Made by a program: the position numbers and the translations under genes
Virus record (IMG/VR): IMGVR_UViG_3300017770_000020
Location: 1 to 50,801 of that record
Reading direction: 5' to 3' (one strand)
DNA from: a virus
Length of the DNA stretch: 50,801 nt
Notes under the pieces: model-generated
The model's input: the letters and a program-made list of their open reading frames with translations, nothing else
What the model was told of the DNA's origin: nothing
Databases searched by the model: none
In this document: positions 1-6,959 of the stretch, one piece after another
Layout: every line of letters starts with the position of its first letter
How positions within the stretch are numbered: the first letter of the stretch is position 1

Positions 1-177
1 GTACTAGATTTTAACGACGGTAAAGTATATAAGTATGACATAAGCGTGTTATGTAATGATTTAAACAAGTGGAACCCAGACACAGAGTCTTGTGAAGCTT
101 TTTTATACGGAGCAGGACACAAGCTTGCTAACTGCGAGTGGATGGTTACGTCTGAAGACAATATTATCGAAAAATAG
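1..177 (+). CDS. 3' end of an unidentified phage protein (partial)
   Basis: Frame 1 is open from the first base of the window to a TAG at 175-177, giving the last 58 residues of a protein whose start lies upstream. The fragment ends with NIIEK and contains three cysteines and two tryptophans, with no motif I recognise. It points the same way as the genes that follow and abuts the structured noncoding block, so it is probably the last protein gene before the tRNA-like elements. Function unknown. That it is coding rests only on the open frame and phage-like composition. Confidence 0.55.
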   Translation, partial: VLDFNDGKVYKYDISVLCNDLNKWNPDTESCEAFLYGAGHKLANCEWMVTSEDNIIEK

Positions 178-191
178 TGAATCCGAAGTGG

Positions 192-210
192 TCAGTGTGC
201 TTGACACTGA
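192..210 (+). other. 7-bp hairpin
   Basis: TCAGTGT (192-198) and ACACTGA (204-210) pair perfectly around the loop GCTTG. No T run follows, so it is not a classic terminator. It lies just after the stop of the partial gene and just before the first tRNA-like element, and may be a processing or spacing structure at the start of the RNA block. Confidence 0.35.
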
Positions 211-224
211 ATAAAACAAGCGCG

Positions 225-314
225 GCAACTAGATACTGGAGTAGGCAAACACTACATAGTAAGTTAACTGAAGGTATTACTGACGGGTATGAGGTTCGAT
301 TCCTCACTAGTTAC
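225..314 (+). tRNA. tRNA-like element 1 (atypical, anticodon not assignable)
   Basis: A perfect T-arm is present: TGAGG, loop TTCGATT, CCTCA (290-306). It is followed by CTAGTTA (307-313), which pairs with CAACTAG (226-232) apart from one C-A mismatch. The stretch CTGGAGTAGGCAAACAC (236-252) resembles the D-arm of leucine-type tRNAs, including the GG pair. The candidate anticodon stem AGTAA (258-262) with TTACT (277-281) encloses 14 nt instead of 7, so I cannot assign an anticodon. Total length is about 89 nt and there is no encoded CCA. It may be a long-loop tRNA, a decayed tRNA or a tRNA mimic. Confidence 0.4.
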
Positions 315-403
315 AAAGCGGCAGACCGGTATGCTGCTCCCTTACGGGAAACCTGTGCTACAAAGCATCAAGCCTTTTAGGTTGAAAACAAGTAAGGGAA
401 TAT
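315..403 (+). ncRNA. structured spacer between the two tRNA-like elements
   Basis: The 89 nt between the tRNA-like elements contain an 8-bp perfect helix, TCCCTTAC (338-345) with GTAAGGGA (392-399). It encloses a small hairpin around CAAGCC and GGTTG (369-383). GCAG (321-324) also pairs with CTGC (334-337). No T-arm consensus or convincing reading frame is present, and a short open frame across this block overlaps the RNA elements and looks spurious. This stretch may fold with its neighbours into a single transcript. Its function is unknown. Confidence 0.3.
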
Positions 404-522
404 GGGCGTGATAAGGTATTGACCGGAAATCGGTAACAGTAAGAGCAACCGCGGCGTAAGCAAAGGTAGTCTCTGAATCTAACCGCAACCCGGTAACGCA
501 GGTTCGATTCCTGCCACGTCCA
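404..522 (+). tRNA. tRNA-like element 2 with about 45 extra nucleotides
   Basis: GGGCGTG (404-410) pairs over 7 bp (one G-T) with CACGTCC (515-521), followed by discriminator A522. Immediately upstream is a perfect T-arm: GCAGG, TTCGATT, CCTGC (498-514). These are the two outer landmarks of a tRNA. The distance between the ends is 119 nt, against 73-90 for ordinary tRNAs, and no 7-nt anticodon loop with a proper stem can be drawn. Inside are helices ACCG/CGGT (422-434) and GCGG/CCGC (451-486). CGGTAAC occurs twice (431-437, 491-497). It could be a tRNA with an insertion or a tRNA-shaped regulatory or processing element. Confidence 0.4.
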
Positions 523-542
523 CTAACTTTAAATTAAATAAA

Positions 543-728
543 ATGGAGATAACTCAAGAACAATTTCAATCGTACTTAGATGTACAAGAGTCAGGCGTAA
601 CAAATATGTTTGATGTAAGAACAGTATCAAGTATCAGTGGACTAGATAAAGATCAGTGCATTGCTATTATGAAAGATTACAGTGAACTGTATAGAAAATA
701 CAATATGAATACGAACGTAGAAGGATAA
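543..728 (+). CDS. hypothetical small phage protein
   Basis: A 61-residue protein that begins with ATG 20 nt after the second tRNA-like element, behind an A/T-rich leader. It is mostly polar and probably helical, with no cysteines except one near residue 39. No motif is recognised. It is the first of a run of closely packed small genes on the + strand. A 7-nt gap separates it from the next gene, which supports shared transcription. Function unknown. Confidence 0.6.
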   Translation: MEITQEQFQSYLDVQESGVTNMFDVRTVSSISGLDKDQCIAIMKDYSELYRKYNMNTNVEG

Positions 729-735
729 TAATATT

Positions 736-972
736 ATGAAAACATTATATGAAATGCTCAAGACAGAGCTTAAAACAGAATTAGACAAAAGCGCTAAACA
801 ATATAATAGCGCTGAAAGACTTAAGTACACACTTATGTCAAAAGTGCTTTGGCACGAACTAACTGTAGGTGACGTTAACGACGTTCTTACTTATACTAAC
901 CTATCTTCATACAAGATGTCAGCTTACGACTTTATGTATGGTGATAATATACTAATAAAAGATGAGCAATAA
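736..972 (+). CDS. hypothetical small phage protein
   Basis: A 78-residue protein starting MKTLYEMLKTEL. The N-terminal half has a heptad-like helix rich in K, E and L, and the C-terminal half has tyrosines and an acidic end. Its last 11 nt overlap the next gene, as is usual in this operon. I recognise no family. It could be a small host-takeover or regulatory protein, but nothing in the sequence shows this. Confidence 0.6.
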   Translation: MKTLYEMLKTELKTELDKSAKQYNSAERLKYTLMSKVLWHELTVGDVNDVLTYTNLSSYKMSAYDFMYGDNILIKDEQ

Positions 973-1225
973 TAAAAACACATTGCCATCTTGGTTTGAA
1001 GGAACTAAGTATAAAAATGGTGAAACAATAACAAACCCTTTTAGTGGTGAGCAATATGAACTTACAGCTGAACAACTAAGTGTATATGATTTTATTATGG
1101 GCACACAAATAGTTATAGAAACAATGGGTACAACAGTAAACAATAAAATTATTAACGACTTTCATAAAGGTTTAGACTGGTTCAGAGAAACAGACGCTAA
1201 AGGCTATATGAAACTATTAGACTAA
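962..1225 (+). CDS. hypothetical small phage protein
   Basis: An 87-residue protein beginning MSNNKNTLPSWFEG. It contains the segment NPFSGEQYELTAEQLSVYDF, which looks like a small folded domain with a following helix. The preceding 78-residue gene also ends with YDFMYG-like residues and this one has VYDFIMG, so the two may be distantly related duplicates. It overlaps the upstream gene by 11 nt and is 4 nt from the next. Function unknown. Confidence 0.6.
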   Translation: MSNNKNTLPSWFEGTKYKNGETITNPFSGEQYELTAEQLSVYDFIMGTQIVIETMGTTVNNKIINDFHKGLDWFRETDAKGYMKLLD

Positions 1226-1229
1226 GAAG

Positions 1230-1547
1230 ATGACGACAGAGAAATTTAACAAACTAATCCAAGATCTAGATATACTAGCAAGAACTACAATGAACCATAA
1301 AGGTCCAGAGTATACTAACGGTAATACCGATGTGCTACATAACTTTAAGTCTACAGCCCAAAAGGCAGGTGTAGATCCTTTAACAGTGTGGTATATATTT
1401 TTCGACAAACAATGTAGCTCAGTTGCAGCGCATGTTAAGACTGACAACCTTACACAAGCAGAGCCAATTGAAACAAGGTTTGCTGATATAATTAATTACT
1501 GTAGGCTAGGTCTAGCTCTATTTAACGAAAGAAAAGATGGCAACTAG
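1230..1547 (+). CDS. Nmad1/DUF1599-like phage protein (possible nucleotide-modification role)
   Basis: A 105-residue protein. The layout is a helix, then GPEYTNGNTDVLHNFKSTA, then PLTVWYIFFDKQCSSVAAHV, then EPIETRFADIINYCRLGLAL. From memory, this matches a widespread phage family with a D-x-L-x-NF core, a K-x-x-S-ALA helix and a terminal EPI-x-x-R-x-DxINY helix, described as DUF1599 or nucleotide modification associated domain 1. The name of that family comes from genomic association with modified phage DNA, and its biochemistry is not established. The context is suggestive because this phage also carries a predicted dCMP hydroxymethylase (9234-9875). The gene overlaps the next by 11 nt. Confidence 0.6.
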   Translation: MTTEKFNKLIQDLDILARTTMNHKGPEYTNGNTDVLHNFKSTAQKAGVDPLTVWYIFFDKQCSSVAAHVKTDNLTQAEPIETRFADIINYCRLGLALFNERKDGN

Positions 1548-2025
1548 AAACTTAACAATGATCGTAGACCGCATGCACGCAGAAGAAAGCGAATTAGGCT
1601 TTGCTGAAAACCCAACCGTATTCAGTGACAATAGCCGCGTAAATATGTACTTACATCATGATGGTTACCCTGAATGGCAAGGCGTACAAATAGCTAACTG
1701 GCTACAAGCTAATGCTATACACAGCGGCCCTCGTCTCGCAGCTAAGTTTGTACACGATCATTACTATGACAGTTGCTACTTATATGAAAGCCCTGACTGT
1801 GTAGATCATGAGTATACTTATATTATATGGACAGGTAAAAAAGATGTGTGGGTAAGTTGTTATAATAACTACGAAAGTAAAAACGTCTTTGTACTTCCTC
1901 CTCATAAAATTATATCTAAGTATATGACAGATATGGAGTATACTGATTTTACTAATGGAGAGATAAGATGTGAGACAACTATGAACAACTCAGCTAGAAC
2001 AATACTAGACTTATTACAATCTTAA
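1537..2025 (+). CDS. hypothetical phage protein
   Basis: A 162-residue protein, MATRNLTMIVDRMHAEES onward. The middle contains NMYLHHDGYPEWQGVQIANW, followed by histidine- and tyrosine-rich stretches (HDHYYDSCYLYESPDCVDHE) and a C-terminal beta-rich half. This HHDGYPE pattern occurs in uncharacterised phage proteins, as I recall, but I cannot name a function. The start lies inside the end of the previous gene (ATGGCAACTAG), which suggests translational coupling. No signal peptide or membrane segment. Confidence 0.65.
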   Translation: MATRNLTMIVDRMHAEESELGFAENPTVFSDNSRVNMYLHHDGYPEWQGVQIANWLQANAIHSGPRLAAKFVHDHYYDSCYLYESPDCVDHEYTYIIWTGKKDVWVSCYNNYESKNVFVLPPHKIISKYMTDMEYTDFTNGEIRCETTMNNSARTILDLLQS

Positions 2026-2051
2026 TACGAACAACCACGGATAATAAATAT

Positions 2052-2333
2052 ATGACTGAAGATGAATTAAACACGCTAGCCGATAAAGTATTAGACATAC
2101 TAATAGAAAAATCAGCAAGCCCTAAATGGCATCAATATAACTCACCTATGACAGTAGGCGAACTAATATCAGGACAGTTGCCCTTTAAAGAATCAGAAGA
2201 AGAGCACTTAGTCGGTGAAATGGCTAGGCTCACAACGTTACTGCATATGTACGAAACAGCTGAAGAGTATATGAAAGCAGCAATAATAAAAAGAAAATTA
2301 GATATAGTAAACAATAAATTAGATAACCTATGA
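2052..2333 (+). CDS. hypothetical protein with a UVR-motif-like C-terminal helix
   Basis: A 93-residue acidic protein. The last third, ETAEEYMKAAIIKRKLDIVN, resembles the UVR helical-hairpin motif (E-x-x-Y/F-E-x-A-A-x-x-R-x-x-I) used by UvrB and UvrC for protein contacts. That similarity is short, so a repair role is only a possibility. The gene ends in an ATGA overlap with the DNA ligase gene, so the two are probably cotranslated. Confidence 0.6.
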   Translation: MTEDELNTLADKVLDILIEKSASPKWHQYNSPMTVGELISGQLPFKESEEEHLVGEMARLTTLLHMYETAEEYMKAAIIKRKLDIVNNKLDNL

Positions 2334-3205
2334 CAAAACCAATGTTAGCACACAAGTTCGATGACAACAGAGTAGACTGGTCTCAACCTGTGTATATACA
2401 ACCTAAATTAGACGGCGTTCGCTGTGTAATAAAACGAGTGTCAGACTTTCCTGGCCAAGAATACTTAGCTTCGTTCAGCGTAAAAGCATACTCAAGAACA
2501 GGCAAAGAGTTTAAAAATATAAAACATATATTAGAAAGCTTAAAACCGTTTTTCTTCAAAAACCCTGATGTAATACTCGACGGCGAATTATATAATCATA
2601 AACTAAAACGCGACTTCGAAAAAATTATATCACTAGTAAGAAAACAAAAACCTACTAATGAAGACAGAATTAATGCTCAGCATCTTATACAGTTTCACTG
2701 CTACGATTATATATCAGCTCCAGTTTATGACAGCTATAAAACCCGTATGCAAAACTTAGTAACATCAAATATATATGATGCTCAAATAAAATATGTACCC
2801 GCAAAACTTGTAGATAGCTATAGTTACGCTAGAAAACTACACAAAGAATATCTTGATGCGGGTTACGAAGGCTCAATCATTAGACTAGACGGCTTATACA
2901 AGCACGGTAGATCTTATGACTTAATGAAATTCAAAGACTTCAGCGATACTGAAGCAACCATCATAGGTTATGAAACAGGTAAAGGCAAAAGGACAGGTAC
3001 GCTTGGCAAATTCATAATGCAAGATGACGAAGGTAACGAGTTCGGTTGTCCACCCGGTAAAGGCTATACCTACAAGGATCTTGCTAATATGCTTAACAAT
3101 GTAGGTGACTATATTGGCCAGCGTGCTACCTTTACCTATTTTCAACGAACACAAGCAGGTTCATATAGACACCCGCTATTTAAAACAATTAGAAATTATG
3201 AATAA
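2330..3205 (+). CDS. lig: ATP-dependent DNA ligase
   Basis: A 291-residue ligase that seals nicks in double-stranded DNA through an enzyme-AMP intermediate. Nucleotidyltransferase motifs are in order: motif I KLDGVR with the adenylated lysine at residue 26, motif III DGELY at 84-88, motif IV EGSIIR at 180-185 and motif V MKFKDF at 199-204. After this comes a C-terminal OB-fold-like stretch. The length suits a minimal viral ligase with only the catalytic and OB domains. The start overlaps the previous stop as ATGA. In this operon it would join Okazaki fragments and seal repair products during phage replication. Confidence 0.93.
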   Translation: MTKPMLAHKFDDNRVDWSQPVYIQPKLDGVRCVIKRVSDFPGQEYLASFSVKAYSRTGKEFKNIKHILESLKPFFFKNPDVILDGELYNHKLKRDFEKIISLVRKQKPTNEDRINAQHLIQFHCYDYISAPVYDSYKTRMQNLVTSNIYDAQIKYVPAKLVDSYSYARKLHKEYLDAGYEGSIIRLDGLYKHGRSYDLMKFKDFSDTEATIIGYETGKGKRTGTLGKFIMQDDEGNEFGCPPGKGYTYKDLANMLNNVGDYIGQRATFTYFQRTQAGSYRHPLFKTIRNYE

Positions 3206-3389
3206 ACTATTTAAGATATTAGCTTTTTTTATTACGTTTTTTATCGGTGTATTTGCAACAATGTATTTTTGCTATACACGTCCGCTAGACGAAAGTATAC
3301 TAATAGTTAATAGACAATTAAATTGGCCTGAACAAGAATGCTACAGTCAGTCTGATTTAGAATTAATTATTTACGGAGAAGTAAAATGA
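3198..3389 (+). CDS. small single-pass membrane protein
   Basis: A 63-residue protein. I chose the ATG at 3198 (MNKLFKILAFF) because it gives a short N-terminus followed directly by a hydrophobic segment of about 22 residues (ILAFFITFFIGVFATMYFCY), and only a short overlap with the ligase gene. A longer in-frame start at 3105 would sit deep inside the ligase gene. The C-terminal part is soluble and acidic. It ends in an ATGA overlap with the next tiny gene. Role unknown, perhaps an inner-membrane accessory protein. Confidence 0.55.
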   Translation: MNKLFKILAFFITFFIGVFATMYFCYTRPLDESILIVNRQLNWPEQECYSQSDLELIIYGEVK

Positions 3390-3496
3390 GTAAATTAATA
3401 TGGCAATTATATAATGAAAACCTAATATCTATGGACGTAGCAACTATATTATTAGATAAACATTATAATAGACTAGAAAACAAAAGATATAAATGA
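3386..3496 (+). CDS. tiny hypothetical protein (36 aa)
   Basis: An ATG overlapping the upstream TGA (ATGA) opens a 36-codon frame starting MSKLIWQLYNENLISMDVAT. It ends in another ATGA overlap with the next gene. Two couplings of this kind, one at each end, argue that it is translated. The peptide is predicted helical, with hydrophobic and charged faces. No family recognised. Confidence 0.5.
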   Translation: MSKLIWQLYNENLISMDVATILLDKHYNRLENKRYK

Positions 3497-3972
3497 ATAT
3501 ATTTTATTTAGATAAAGATCCTTACAAAGCTGCAGAGTTACAATATAATAAACATGTTGTTAAGATGATATTAGAGTCAGCTCAAATGCTTTGTACTGCT
3601 CATCATTGTTATGGTGATAAAGATCAAGTAGAAAATGTACCATATAAACAGGCTCATTTAAATCACCCATCAACAGTATGGACTAGACGTTCAAGATCTA
3701 CATACATGTGGTTATATAATCACATGATAGCTCTAGGTGATGAATATACAAAGAGATATGGTAAGACACATTTAAGTATAATTAAATGTAAAGACTTTTT
3801 AGCTAAACCTCCTGTGCATATACAAGGTGATGATTTTATACAACCTCCACAAGCTATGCCAGATGAATATAAAGATGAATGTAGTGTAAAAGCATATTGG
3901 AAATATTACATAGGCGAAAAAGGAAACATTGCAAACCCTAAAACAGAAAAATTATATGAGCAACAACCTTAA
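3493..3972 (+). CDS. conserved phage protein, possibly pyrimidine-dimer-glycosylase-like
   Basis: A 159-residue protein beginning MNIFYLDKDPYKAAELQ. Conserved-looking blocks are NKHVVKMILESAQMLCTAHH, LNHPSTVWTRRSRSTYMWLY, GKTHLS and PPQAMPDEYK. This pattern belongs to a common phage family that is usually annotated hypothetical. A helical region with KHVVKM and a C-terminal AYWKYYIGEK recalls the T4 endonuclease V (Pyr_excise) group, but the similarity is distant and the catalytic N-terminal threonine arrangement is absent. I therefore treat a repair role as a guess. It starts with an ATGA overlap. Confidence 0.65.
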   Translation: MNIFYLDKDPYKAAELQYNKHVVKMILESAQMLCTAHHCYGDKDQVENVPYKQAHLNHPSTVWTRRSRSTYMWLYNHMIALGDEYTKRYGKTHLSIIKCKDFLAKPPVHIQGDDFIQPPQAMPDEYKDECSVKAYWKYYIGEKGNIANPKTEKLYEQQP

Positions 3973-3987
3973 GATTAGAATAAAGAA

Positions 3988-4009
3988 AAATAATAATATT
4001 ATTTTTTTT
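3988..4009 (+). terminator. weak AT-rich terminator-like element
   Basis: The palindrome AATAATATTATT runs directly into a T8 tract in the 93-nt gap after the 159-residue gene. The stem has only A-T pairs, so it would be a weak intrinsic terminator. It marks one of the few real gaps in the left arm, before the HTH/sigma pair, and may separate two transcription units. Confidence 0.35.
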
Positions 4010-4065
4010 ACCTTAAAACCACAAAACGTGACAAAAGGTATTAAGAATAAATAAGTAACAGGCAA

Positions 4066-4686
4066 ATGTCACAAGATAGAAATATAAAATGGCTAAATGA
4101 TAGACGCATCGTATATAGGCAAGATCCTATATCTGATGTACCTACTATTGAAACCAAACAATATAAATACTACGCTGACGGTACGTACCAATGTTATCAC
4201 TTGTTTAACAGCAAAGCTAAGATAACAACATACAGATCGTTAAAGTGGCACATGCTTGTATTATACTATCTTAACATGGATAATATAATAAACTCTGATT
4301 TTATAAGTTTAGCTAGATTTATAGCTGATAAAGAAAATAATTTTGTTACATTCTTTATTAAAAATAAACTACTAGAAACTATGATTCAAGATGTGTTAAT
4401 GCAAGGTGGTGATCCACCTGCAAACAAGCTACGTAAAGTAGTATTTAAACCCTACTCAGGTTTAGACTTGAGTGGTAAGTTAAAAATAGTAGGTAAATTA
4501 ATAGGCAGATCATCACGTGTTGATGAAGAGGCTATATACCAAACGATGTTAGATTTAAATGAGTTTGGTAAGAAAATTACAATTAGTAGAATAGCAGATA
4601 TGTTATACTGCTCACCAAGAACTATACATAGAAATATGTGTAAAACTTTAAAACAAGAAAAAAAACAATTAAATGAAAAGTTATAA
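4066..4686 (+). CDS. HTH-containing protein coupled to the sigma factor
   Basis: A 206-residue protein. The first 150 residues are mixed, with KYYADGTYQCYHLFNS near residue 35 and a basic character. The last 40 residues form a helix-turn-helix-like segment, KKITISRIADMLYCSPRTIH, with ISRIADML as helix 1, CSP as the turn and RTIHRNM as the recognition helix, followed by a lysine-rich tail. Its end overlaps the sigma gene by 14 nt, so the two are probably made together. It is likely a DNA-binding regulator or sigma partner. No named family recognised. Confidence 0.6.
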   Translation: MSQDRNIKWLNDRRIVYRQDPISDVPTIETKQYKYYADGTYQCYHLFNSKAKITTYRSLKWHMLVLYYLNMDNIINSDFISLARFIADKENNFVTFFIKNKLLETMIQDVLMQGGDPPANKLRKVVFKPYSGLDLSGKLKIVGKLIGRSSRVDEEAIYQTMLDLNEFGKKITISRIADMLYCSPRTIHRNMCKTLKQEKKQLNEKL

Positions 4687-5440
4687 TATAAGGAACTATG
4701 TTATTTATAAGAAGCAAGTACAGGAATTGATATGGGCTCTACCTAAATTCAAAGAATATAAAGAGCTTAGTAGAACTCAATTAATAACTCAATTCTTGCC
4801 TTTATCAGAAAACATAGCTAGAAAATTTTCAACTAGCCAACAAGCTTCAGGTGTCATGACTATAATGGACTTGATACAAGAAGGTAATGCTGGTTTGACA
4901 AAAGCAGTTGACAGAATAGACTGGGAACTATTTGATCAATCTGAAGATAAAGAAAAAACAATGAAATCTTTTTTATCTAAACGTATAAGAGGAGCAATAC
5001 GTAGAGCAATAGATATTAATCGTGGTGACATGAGAATACCTGAACACAAGCTTAATGAAATACGTAAGAACTTTGGTAAAGATAAAAAGATGGTTGCAAT
5101 GTTTTTTAATAGTATATTTTTAAGTATAGATGAAAAACCCAAAAACAATACAGAGGAAGATATGGTAATGCAAATACCAGATAAATCAGAACCATATAAC
5201 ATGCATTTACTCAATGCTTATTTAGATAGTTTGTTAAAGAAAAATCTAAATGAAAAAGAGTATAACGTGTTAGTTATGAGTTATGGTTTAAATTGTGATA
5301 AACAGTCTGCAAATCAAATAGCACAAAAACTAGGTATAGAAGGTAGTAGTGCTTATGTAAGGGTTTCACAGCTAAAAAAGTCAGCTGTAGAAAAACTAAT
5401 AGAAAACGTAGACCACTCGCAAGTGCTTGATTACCTGTAG
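4673..5440 (+). CDS. RNA polymerase sigma-70-family factor
   Basis: A 255-residue protein with the two DNA-contacting regions of sigma-70 factors. Region 2 contains MDLIQEGNAGLTKAVDRID (about 65-83) and KSFLSKRIRGAIRRAI (about 98-113). Region 4 (about 190-245) has LNEKEYNVLVMSYGL and an HTH with SANQIAQKLGIEGSS. Regions 1.1 and most of 3 are short. It would bind host RNA polymerase and direct it to phage promoters, probably for the late genes of the - strand, since no phage RNA polymerase is visible here. It lies in a two-gene unit with the upstream HTH protein. Confidence 0.82.
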   Translation: MKSYNIRNYVIYKKQVQELIWALPKFKEYKELSRTQLITQFLPLSENIARKFSTSQQASGVMTIMDLIQEGNAGLTKAVDRIDWELFDQSEDKEKTMKSFLSKRIRGAIRRAIDINRGDMRIPEHKLNEIRKNFGKDKKMVAMFFNSIFLSIDEKPKNNTEEDMVMQIPDKSEPYNMHLLNAYLDSLLKKNLNEKEYNVLVMSYGLNCDKQSANQIAQKLGIEGSSAYVRVSQLKKSAVEKLIENVDHSQVLDYL

Positions 5441-5455
5441 CTTACACGAGTGAAC

Positions 5456-5474
5456 CATTGTAAAACAATGTTTT
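5456..5474 (+). terminator. intrinsic terminator after the sigma gene
   Basis: CATTGT (5456-5461) and ACAATG (5465-5470) form a 6-bp hairpin with loop AAA, followed by TTTTAATG. Just upstream CACTCG (5414-5419) can pair with CGAGTG (5447-5452), which would form an outer helix over the sigma stop codon. The 73-nt gap before the ERF gene is one of the largest in the left arm, so a transcription boundary here is reasonable. Confidence 0.45.
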
Positions 5475-5513
5475 AATGTGTAATTATATATATAGACTAA
5501 AATCAAATTTAAT

Positions 5514-6032
5514 ATGAATCTAAACGAAAAACTGGCTCAAATCCAGACAAGATTTAAATCGAAAAAAAGTAGATTTAATTCCTTCGGTAAGTACAATTAC
5601 AGGTCTGCCGAAGACATTCTCGAAGCAACCAAGCCTTTCTTAGTAGAGTTAGGTGTCACGGTAACAATCCAAGAAGAATTTATTGATAACCCTGTTGTTC
5701 CAATGATGGAGTCAACAGCTGTGCTTAGCGATGGCGAAAATGCTATACACGCGAAAGCTATTGTAGGTATTGACTTAAACCAAAAAGGTATGAACGTACC
5801 TCAGCAGTTTGGCTCAGCATCTTCATATGCTAAAAAGTATGCGTTAGGTAATTTATTCTTAATAGATGATACTGCAGACAGCGATGCTACTAATACACAC
5901 GGTAACCCTAGCATAACAAAACAACAATTAGCTCAAGCTAAGGATTATGTTGCGGCTGGAGGTAAACTGGATGCTATCAAGAAGAAGTATAAATTAACTC
6001 CTACACAAGAAAAGGAATTAACAACACTATAA
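5514..6032 (+). CDS. ERF-family single-strand annealing recombinase
   Basis: A 172-residue protein of the ERF superfamily, which anneals complementary single strands during phage recombination. Hallmarks are FGKYNYRSAEDILEATKPFL near residues 24-43, an acidic beta-rich middle, and QQFGSASSYAKKYALGNLFL at about 96-115, followed by DDTADSDA. The C-terminal 45 residues are a helical, lysine-rich tail. The gene is 1 nt from the exonuclease-like gene, the usual pairing of annealing protein with nuclease. It would make recombination intermediates and help generate genome concatemers. Confidence 0.88.
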   Translation: MNLNEKLAQIQTRFKSKKSRFNSFGKYNYRSAEDILEATKPFLVELGVTVTIQEEFIDNPVVPMMESTAVLSDGENAIHAKAIVGIDLNQKGMNVPQQFGSASSYAKKYALGNLFLIDDTADSDATNTHGNPSITKQQLAQAKDYVAAGGKLDAIKKKYKLTPTQEKELTTL

Positions 6033-6033
6033 C

Positions 6034-6768
6034 ATGAAAAATAAAAAAGAAGTATTAGAAAGGCTACGTAATGATGAAGATTACTACGGAGACTTTGGTA
6101 ATCAATATTTATCTAACTCACACGTTGGTAAATTATTGAATGACCCATTAAATGCTTTTAAACCTAGCAAGCCATCTCCTGCATTTTTAATAGGTGGATA
6201 TTTTCACACTTGTATACTCGAACCAGACAAGATACATAAGTATAAAGTCGTTGAGTCTTCAACTAGAAATACCAAAGCCTATAAAGATGTATCAGGTGGC
6301 GAGTTATGTCTGTTACAAAAAGAAGTTGACACTATAGAATTAATGAAAGAAAAAGTAATGCAAAATGATATATGCAAAGATCTTATTACTCTTGGCGATG
6401 TCGAATATGAAAAACCAATGGTTGAAAAAATGTTCGGTAATATGTGGAAAGGTAAGGCAGATATTGTTAATCATGACGAAAAACTAATCATTGATTTGAA
6501 AACTACAGCTGATATAAACAAATTCAACTGGTCAGCATCTAAATATAATTACGACTCACAAGCTTACATATACAGTAAGTTGTTTGGCTATGAGTTTTTA
6601 TTTATAGTAATAGACAAGACGACTCATCAAATAGGTTTGTTTGACTGTTCACCAGAGTTCTATCAACGCGGTGAAGATAAGGTACGTAAAGCAAGTGAAG
6701 CTTATGACTTGTTTTACAAGGCCAAGGACTTTGATCCTAAACAGTATTTCATAAGTAAAACACTTTAA
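6034..6768 (+). CDS. PD-(D/E)XK nuclease, putative recombination exonuclease (RecE/Cas4-like)
   Basis: A 244-residue protein. It begins with a helical region containing SNSHVGKLLNDPLNAF and FLIGGYFHTCILEPDK, as in phage exodeoxyribonuclease VIII-like (DUF3799) proteins. The nuclease core is WKGKADIVNHDEKLIIDLKT, where the D of KADI and the D-x-K of IIDLKT fit the PD-(D/E)XK metal-binding signature. A later YDSQAYIYSKLFG matches the QxxxY helix. It would resect DNA ends to give single strands for the ERF protein encoded immediately upstream. Host replication or repair roles are less likely in this context. Confidence 0.8.
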   Translation: MKNKKEVLERLRNDEDYYGDFGNQYLSNSHVGKLLNDPLNAFKPSKPSPAFLIGGYFHTCILEPDKIHKYKVVESSTRNTKAYKDVSGGELCLLQKEVDTIELMKEKVMQNDICKDLITLGDVEYEKPMVEKMFGNMWKGKADIVNHDEKLIIDLKTTADINKFNWSASKYNYDSQAYIYSKLFGYEFLFIVIDKTTHQIGLFDCSPEFYQRGEDKVRKASEAYDLFYKAKDFDPKQYFISKTL

Positions 6769-6778
6769 TATAATAAAT

Positions 6779-6958
6779 ATGGCAAGATCAAGAAAAAATC
6801 AAACTAAAGTTTGTAGCGTAACAGGATTAGAAACTAGTGTAAACAACTTTTATGCTAATCAAACGCATGTAAAAGCCGTAGATAACCTACGCAGAACGAC
6901 AGGTGCTACTAAAGAGCAAATGTCAAGAATGTTTAATCAAATTAATCAATACGCATAA
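6779..6958 (+). CDS. small hypothetical protein (59 aa)
   Basis: The frame from ATG 6779 to TAA 6956-6958 gives a basic 59-residue protein, MARSRKNQTKVCSVTGLETS onward. One cysteine sits in KVCSVTGLE, and the rest is Asn/Gln-rich with RRTTGATKEQMSRMF near the end. The leader TAATAAATATG is typical of this genome, and the gene is 1 nt from the SSB-like gene. I recall similar tiny proteins in related phages but no function. It may act with the recombination and replication proteins around it. Confidence 0.55.
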   Translation: MARSRKNQTKVCSVTGLETSVNNFYANQTHVKAVDNLRRTTGATKEQMSRMFNQINQYA

Positions 6959-6959
6959 T

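Noticed and set aside
177-380. Open frame of 67 codons over the tRNA-like block
   Set aside because: It overlaps element 1 and the spacer helix, and its translation has no resemblance to a protein and odd composition, so it is likely spurious.
190-522. Group I intron in the tRNA-like region
   Set aside because: A GGGAAACC segment recalls the P element, but the conserved Q, R and S parts and a full P7 are missing, and the space inside each element is too short for an intron.
404-522. tmRNA
   Set aside because: The ends are tRNA-like, but 119 nt is far too short and no tag reading frame is present; a permuted form is not supported either.
3493-3972. Confident pyrimidine-dimer glycosylase
   Set aside because: Only loose pattern similarity and no typical N-terminal catalytic arrangement, so I left it as a possibility.
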